Shown here piece after piece: positions 54,564 to 58,535 of a stretch of 58,535 nucleotides of DNA. Below the pieces are notes generated by a model, which was not told where the DNA came from, did not search any database, and saw nothing but the letters and a program-made list of their open reading frames with translations. The DNA is taken from NCBI RefSeq assembly GCF_002140915.1, contig NZ_NGKU01000001.1:2616130-2674664 (forward strand), given 5' to 3'. Source of the stretch: Candidatus Enterococcus testudinis. Its GTDB lineage: Bacteria; Bacillota; Bacilli; Lactobacillales; Enterococcaceae. The position numbers were made by a program, and so were the translations under genes. The stretch's first letter is position 1. The number at the start of each line of letters is the position of its first letter.

Positions 54564-54731
54564 ATGGGCTTTTCCCTTATTTTCATCTTATGTTTGATTC
54601 TTGACCTGATACTATTACGCATCAGTTATCAAAAGAAACGATTTGGCATGCTATTCTTGTCTTTATCTGGACTGATTTTGATTAGTTTGGTACTGGTGTC
54701 AGTGATTTTCTTTTTTCCGGATTATTTATGA
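54564..54731 (+). CDS. Small two-TM membrane protein, unknown
   Basis: 55 residues, ATG 54564 with AGAGGA 7 bases upstream. Two hydrophobic segments (SLIFILCLILDLILLRI and LFLSLSGLILISLVLVSVIFF) joined by a basic turn SYQKKRFG. No family recognised. A short hairpin (ACACAAATCA/TGATTTGTGT at 54733-54771) and a strong terminator follow, which supports a real transcript. Confidence 0.65.
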   Translation: MGFSLIFILCLILDLILLRISYQKKRFGMLFLSLSGLILISLVLVSVIFFFPDYL

Positions 54732-54773
54732 TACACAAATCACGTTAACGACAAATTTGCATGATTTGTGTAA

Positions 54774-54820
54774 GCAAACGACGACTGCTTTTCTATAAAA
54801 GCAGCCGTCGTTTGTTTAAT
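54774..54820. terminator. Bidirectional terminator after the small membrane protein
   Basis: An 18-bp stem with one mismatch (CAAACGACGACTGCTTTT and its near complement) and a 4-base loop, followed by TTTAATTT. It also lies just past the end of the ABC ATPase gene on the other strand. Confidence 0.85.
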
Positions 54821-54844
54821 TTCATTCTTCTCTTATAGACACAA

Positions 54845-55522
54845 TCACTCTCTAAAATCCGCCATTCTGATACAGCGGTCGCACTGGCGGTCGCACTGGC
54901 GGTCGCACTGGCGCTCAATCAGCGCGCCTTCATGGGAGATGAGTATCACTGTCATCTGCTTTTGGGTACGTAAGAATTTGAACAAATGACGTTCATTGAT
55001 TTTGTCTAAACTTGCCGTCATTTCATCGCAGATCAAAATGGCCGGTTCAATCAGTAACGAGAGGGCCAAAGACACCCGTTGGTACTGTCCGCCGCTTAGT
55101 GCAGCTGGATAGGCCGACACTATATCAGCTGGCAGATTACAGGTAACGAGCATCGCAGCGATACGCGCCTTCACTTGTTCAGCTGGAACGAGGTGCCACA
55201 ATTGCAACGGTTCCCGCAAAATTTGGGCCACTGTCTTCATCGGATCTAATGACTTTCGAGAATATTGGGTCACCAATTGGATCTGCTGCGCCCATTCTCT
55301 TCTTGTATAGTGAGACTGGGCTTGTTCATGCAAATAGATTTCGCCATGATCAGCCTTTTCTAATCCAGCAATGATTTTCATCAATGTGGATTTACCGCTG
55401 CCGTTTTCTCCAACGATCCCTAACCACTCGCCTTGTGCCACTTGAAAGGACAAATGACGAAAAATCGTTTGTTTATACGCTTTTGATAATTGTTCTATTT
55501 GTAAAATCGTTTCATTAATCAT
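54845..55522 (-). CDS. Nickel/peptide-type ABC ATPase (NikE/DppF-like), orphaned
   Basis: 226 residues from ATG 55522, which overlaps the stop of an upstream ATPase remnant (ATGATTAA). Walker A GENGSGKSTL, Q-loop VTQYSRKSLDPMKTV, signature LSGGQYQRVSLALSL, Walker B ILICDEMTASLD, H-loop ISHEGALIE: all intact. The expected partners (binding protein, two permeases, first ATPase) survive only as fragments upstream, so it probably no longer works in its original transporter. Near the C-terminus is an ERQCDRQCDRQCDRC block from a triplicated 12-bp unit. Confidence 0.85.
   Translation of the reverse strand: MINETILQIEQLSKAYKQTIFRHLSFQVAQGEWLGIVGENGSGKSTLMKIIAGLEKADHGEIYLHEQAQSHYTRREWAQQIQLVTQYSRKSLDPMKTVAQILREPLQLWHLVPAEQVKARIAAMLVTCNLPADIVSAYPAALSGGQYQRVSLALSLLIEPAILICDEMTASLDKINERHLFKFLRTQKQMTVILISHEGALIERQCDRQCDRQCDRCIRMADFRE
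54876..54911 (-). repeat. Three tandem copies of a 12-bp unit in the ATPase gene
   Basis: Unit CGGTCGCACTGG on the plus strand, repeated exactly three times, adding QCDR blocks on the minus strand. In-frame slippage expansion near the 3' end of the gene. Confidence 0.92.
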
Positions 55523-55685
55523 CAAATATATCAATCAATTCTTTCGTGTATTTTTGCTGCGGATTGTGTATGATTGCATCTGTGTTTCCAGTTTCGATCA
55601 GCTGGCCATCTTTGACGACCCCTAGATCGGTACTAAACCTACGGGCCAAGTCGAGATCATGGGTGATGAAAAAGATGGTACAACC
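55515..55685 (-). pseudogene. Remnant (C-terminus) of a NikD/DppD-like ABC ATPase
   Basis: About 56 codons in one frame: CTIFFITHDLDLARRF (H-loop region), then DLGVVKDGQLIETGNTDAI and KYTKELIDIFDD, ending at TAA 55517-55515. This is the last quarter of an oligopeptide/nickel ATPase. Walker A, signature and Walker B are absent. The fragment is joined out of frame to a permease N-terminus at about 55685. Confidence 0.85.
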
Positions 55686-55866
55686 CCAAAGCTTGGCGTG
55701 TTTGATTCAGTGCATCTGTTGTGATATTCGATGTGCCAGACTTTCTCAACAAACTGATTGCCGGATTCCCAGTCGATAGATACAGCAACCCGTATAGCAA
55801 CACTGAAAAAAGCAGCAAACTAAGCAAGAAGCGGCACGTCTTTCGACAAAGGATGCGAACATTCAT
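55686..55866 (-). pseudogene. Remnant (N-terminus) of a NikB/DppB-like permease
   Basis: About 60 codons: start MNVRILCRKTCRFLLSLLLF, then the typical LLYLSTGNPAISLLRKSG and LNQTRQALGL, after which homology stops and the frame runs into the ATPase remnant and a stop near 55657. The ATG overlaps the stop of the binding-protein remnant (TAATG), preserving the original operon junction. The rest of this permease, the second permease and most of the first ATPase are missing, a deletion of probably about 2-2.5 kb. Confidence 0.85.
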
Positions 55867-56279
55867 TATTTCACCACTAATTGTTGATAATCAATCGGCG
55901 CATCAGATAGACCAGAAAAGACGAAGTCCTCGATTTTACTTGTTGTGACGAAGTTCTCGTCTTTATAATCGATAGGAGTGGCCAACGTTTCGTCTGATAA
56001 TTCATTAAAAATATCATCGAAAATACTTTGTTGGTCCGCTTCAGTAGCAGCTGCCGCGTAAGTATTTAGCAACGTTGAAAGCCGTTCATCATCAGCCAAC
56101 ACGCCATGGCTATCTGCCGTGTTATAAAAGAGTGAGTTCAAAAAATTATATGGCAGCAGCGCATCAGTATACGTACGATATAAAATCATATCGAAGTCTT
56201 TGGATGTCCATAACACATCATAGTAACTTTCACTGTCTAAGGTATTGATCGTTACATTTACACCGCTTGTTTCAAATTA
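55866..56279 (-). pseudogene. Remnant (C-terminus) of a nickel/peptide-binding protein
   Basis: The last about 135 codons of a family 5 solute-binding protein: GVNVTINTLDSESYYDVLW, DFDMILYRTYTDALLPYNFL, SLFYNTADSHGVLADDE, and a C-terminal PIDYQQLVVK. Upstream, ENNLKQA lies in another frame, so there is a one-base frameshift near 56263. The signal peptide and first three quarters of the protein are missing, and the fragment abuts the methyltransferase gene. Confidence 0.85.
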
Positions 56280-56987
56280 TTTTCGATCACTTCCGCTCAA
56301 GTTTCCTTTCACTGATGCTTTTGTTGCTTTGATCAAGTAACTACTCTCACAAGACTGGATGAAATCCGCTACAGATAGATAGAACTTCTTGTAGTCCGTC
56401 ACTTCATAGGTTGGTTTGGTGTATTCTTTGATCAGTTCAACAGAAAAACCATGTGCCACCAAACTATCCACGACCTCATTCAGGGTTTTTCCTTGCATTT
56501 TGGTTGCGCCATACGCATCGATCACACGTTTCATATAATCAAAACTAGGGTTATCCGTTTGATCTGCAAATGAAGCATAGTATACGCCCCCATCCACCAA
56601 AACATCATTGATCATTTGAAAATGCGCGTCTAAATCATCAATCAAATATAGGACAGATGTACTGATTGCCGTATCGAATCGTTGGCCCACAGAGACTGCG
56701 TCTCCTGTGTTGACGTAGCGGATTGGCTTGGTTCCTACCCGTGTATTGGCGACTGCCACAGCTTTACTCGCTAAATCGATCCCAACACCACTTGTAAACG
56801 GCAATGCATCATGCAATTTCCGCAAAAAGCCTCCTTGGTTGCAGCCAAAATCCAATATACATTTGCCCATAATATCGTTAGGATCCATTAAAGTAATGAT
56901 ATTTTCCCATGCTTCTTGATGGTCATTTTCCATCTCTTGGTTCCCGTTTGTTCCTTCTAACCACCAATGATCATATGTGTCTGTCAT
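56277..56987 (-). CDS. Class I SAM-dependent methyltransferase
   Basis: 236 residues. Motif I is CILDFGCNQGGFLRKL near residue 43; VGIDLASKAVAVANTR is motif II, and TAISTSVLYLIDDLDAHFQMI and VLVDGGVYYASFAD follow. GGAGG lies before the ATG at 56987, behind a consensus promoter and a GTAATNATTAC palindrome. The last few codons overlap DNA that reads, in another frame, as the binding-protein remnant (EVIENNLKQA), so the true C-terminus may have been changed by the rearrangement. Substrate unknown; the former Ni/peptide transporter partner suggests a metallophore or peptide. Confidence 0.85.
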   Translation of the reverse strand: MTDTYDHWWLEGTNGNQEMENDHQEAWENIITLMDPNDIMGKCILDFGCNQGGFLRKLHDALPFTSGVGIDLASKAVAVANTRVGTKPIRYVNTGDAVSVGQRFDTAISTSVLYLIDDLDAHFQMINDVLVDGGVYYASFADQTDNPSFDYMKRVIDAYGATKMQGKTLNEVVDSLVAHGFSVELIKEYTKPTYEVTDYKKFYLSVADFIQSCESSYLIKATKASVKGNLSGSDRK

Positions 56988-57021
56988 GTTATATCCTCCA
57001 AATTATATCAATTTACAAATA

Positions 57022-57032
57022 GTAATGATTAC
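57022..57032. promoter_or_regulatory. Zur/Fur-family-like palindrome at the methyltransferase promoter
   Basis: GTAATGATTAC, an 11-bp palindrome with the GTAATNATTAC core of Firmicutes Zur boxes. It sits just after the predicted transcription start, in a repressing position. Confidence 0.5.
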
Positions 57033-57047
57033 ATTTTACAAAAATGA

Positions 57048-57076
57048 ATAATAACAAATGATATAGACCCTGTCAA
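57048..57076 (-). promoter_or_regulatory. Promoter of the methyltransferase (former metal/peptide transporter) operon
   Basis: Minus-strand TTGACA (57076-57071), 17-base spacer, TATTAT (57053-57048). The 57054-57362 stretch around and beyond it has no gene that I can see; it also holds the hairpin at 57278-57307. Confidence 0.85.
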
Positions 57077-57277
57077 ACTTTTTTTACAATCCCGCAAATA
57101 AGTCTTGCTGAAAAACAAATATAAATCGGTTTTTTCTTTATTTCTTTTTCATGATGTGTACAGACCAACTGTTTTATACAGTTTATTAAATAACAATTAT
57201 GAAAATTATTCTTAGAAAAAAATCTATCGAAATAAGATAGCTATACATGCTATTCGGTTGGGTATATTGCACACCAA

Positions 57278-57307
57278 AGAACCCCAGTCGTTTGTGAGTG
57301 GGGTTCT
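57278..57307 (-). terminator. Hairpin downstream of the BspA/WxL gene
   Basis: AGAACCCCA pairs with TGGGGTTCT across a 12-base loop, about 55 bases past the stop; the following T-run on the minus strand is short (TTTGG). Probable terminator. Confidence 0.6.
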
Positions 57308-57362
57308 TGAAACGTATCGCTCAAAAATAGTCTATCTCAAAAAGCTGCTTCTTGCAGATGGA

Positions 57363-58535
57363 TCACGGGACAATTTCCAGCGACCATGTCAATATTGCCT
57401 CGTAGGTTTGCGCACGAGGGTTGGTTTTTGCTGGGACATGCAGCTGAATGCTTTGGTCTTGTGTAGCTGTATCACCAAAAGGATAGAGCCAAGTCCCCAT
57501 TCCTTGATTGGCCTCTGCTTTAATCAACTGGGTACTTTTCCCGGGGACCAATTGAAAGTCTGAGAGATATTCACTTGGCCGTGTTCGATTGTGGACACTG
57601 ACTAGATTCCCTTGCGTGAATTCGATCACGGCACCTGTCAGCGCTTCCCCTTGGCTCGTCATCATCTGCTCCTTTTGCTGCAAGGACAAGCGCCAACCAG
57701 GTTGCTCCGGATGAAAATGACTGATTTGCACAAAATTTGGCCGTTCATTCTGCTCCTCTGCCAACTGCAGCGGTTCTGCATAGTAAGCTTGATCTGTAGT
57801 CGAAATCGTCCCCACACCAAAGTTCAATGTCGGTGCGAAATCGATCCGCAAGCTTTTCAATTCCTCTGCAGTATCAGGCAAATGCGCTGGGTGAATCTCT
57901 GCTGCCGGGTTGATCGGATCATGAATCTTTGCATCTGCTAATTCATAGATCAAAGTGATTTCCTGCTTGTCCTGTGTGAAGATACCGGACAACGGACCAT
58001 CGGCTTCGATGAAGGACCAGCCGAGGATTGACTGGATGGCGGCTTCGTAGGTTTGTTCAATGTAACCAGTAATCGTTTGAGTTGGCGCTAATGTATTTCC
58101 TAGAACATCCTCATGCCGCACCGTGACTTCTCCACCACTAGCCGCCCAAATATAGCGACCTGCCAGAGAATTCGCGCCCTGACTCATCAGCTGACTACTC
58201 GTAAAAAACGAAGATAGGTTTTCATACATCCACAAGCCTACATACCCGTCTGTGTCAGGCACTGGGGGTAGGTTTGTACTGTTCAAGTTCGTTCGTTCAC
58301 CAATGATCAATGTTGCCAGCTTCGTTGTATTTTCCAACAAATTAAGTCGGGTGTTTGCAAGGTAACTCATTTCGAAACTGCTTAAATCTAATTTTTCTAA
58401 CGCACTTGCATCAGCAAACATATTCGCCATTATAGTTACAGTTCTTGTATTAAAATAACTTAAATCTAAATTGATTAACCCACTGGCACCAGCAAACATG
58501 CTCTCCATCGTCGTCACACTTGACGTATCAAAACT
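57363..58535 (-). CDS. BspA-repeat surface protein with MucBP-like and WxL domains, N-terminus cut by window edge
   Basis: About 390 C-terminal codons are visible; the frame is open at the window end. It begins in DUF285/BspA-like leucine-rich repeats (FDTSSVTTMESMFAGASGL, LDLSYFNTRTVTIMANMF, LDLSSFEM). A MucBP-like segment follows (VTVRHEDVLGNTLAPTQTITG to DKQEITLIYEL), then a WxL domain (LRIDFAPTLNFGVGTI to YEAILTWSLEIVP), which binds peptidoglycan non-covalently. Such proteins are surface adhesins or part of WxL complexes in enterococci. No other WxL operon gene is visible in the window. Confidence 0.9.
   Translation of the reverse strand, partial: SFDTSSVTTMESMFAGASGLINLDLSYFNTRTVTIMANMFADASALEKLDLSSFEMSYLANTRLNLLENTTKLATLIIGERTNLNSTNLPPVPDTDGYVGLWMYENLSSFFTSSQLMSQGANSLAGRYIWAASGGEVTVRHEDVLGNTLAPTQTITGYIEQTYEAAIQSILGWSFIEADGPLSGIFTQDKQEITLIYELADAKIHDPINPAAEIHPAHLPDTAEELKSLRIDFAPTLNFGVGTISTTDQAYYAEPLQLAEEQNERPNFVQISHFHPEQPGWRLSLQQKEQMMTSQGEALTGAVIEFTQGNLVSVHNRTRPSEYLSDFQLVPGKSTQLIKAEANQGMGTWLYPFGDTATQDQSIQLHVPAKTNPRAQTYEAILTWSLEIVP

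Overview
The window looks like chromosomal DNA of a low-GC Gram-positive bacterium of the Lactobacillales, most probably an Enterococcus or close relative. The signs are strong GGAGG-type ribosome binding sites, a WxL/BspA-type surface protein, an APF-like LysM protein, CodY, PurR, XylR and CcpA-type operator sequences, a Hol-Tox type I toxin and several PTS and ABC sugar systems. No rRNA, tRNA, CRISPR array, insertion sequence or phage module was seen. I could not assign a species.

Layout. 1-4400: the start of a large repeat-bearing secreted protein, translationally coupled to an NADH-oxidase-like flavoprotein that lacks the redox cysteine, then a secreted LysM protein. 4450-7300: guanine deaminase and a purine/xanthine permease behind a PurBox. 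7337-10900: an unknown 12-TM protein and a GH65 sugar phosphorylase. 11195-17950: an alpha-1,6-mannoside locus (GH125, GH76, CUT1 ABC importer, divergent GntR/LacI-type hybrid regulator). 18013-29160: a xylan/xylose locus (acetyl-esterase-like hydrolase, xylA, xylB, divergent xylR, CUT1 ABC importer, GH43 xylosidase, AraC regulator) linked by TTAGT-type operators, with a cre site over the xylB -35. 29608-31517: short-form 6-phosphogluconate dehydrogenase and a divergent RpiR regulator.

31620-41417: aspartase with a divergent Lrp/AsnC regulator, a second Lrp/AsnC regulator, and one long operon behind a CodY-like box. That operon holds a polar amino acid ABC importer with two permeases and two ATPases, an aminotransferase, a D-2-hydroxyacid dehydrogenase and an MFS transporter. 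It looks built to import an amino acid, transaminate it, reduce the 2-oxo acid and perhaps export a product. 41668-44441: membrane and secreted proteins of unknown role, a small type I toxin-antitoxin locus and a CPBP protease. 44630-47289: an ABC-2 exporter behind a leader ORF that contains an intrinsic terminator. 47328-53011: an alpha-glucoside PTS operon (EIICB, GH4, MFS, EIIA) with a divergent RpiR regulator. 53111-54731: small proteins and a PhzF-family enzyme. 54845-56987: the wreck of a nickel/peptide-type ABC operon led by an intact methyltransferase behind a Zur-like palindrome. 57363 to the end: the C-terminal part of a BspA-repeat, WxL-domain surface protein.

Two cautions. At 16729-16766 the sequence is exactly two Tn5 mosaic ends back to back, which is the Nextera mate-pair junction adapter. 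This is a library artefact, so continuity across that point is not proven. Both end genes (1-1883 and 57363-58535) are cut by the window edges. All functional calls come from reading translated sequence and motifs; no database search was run.
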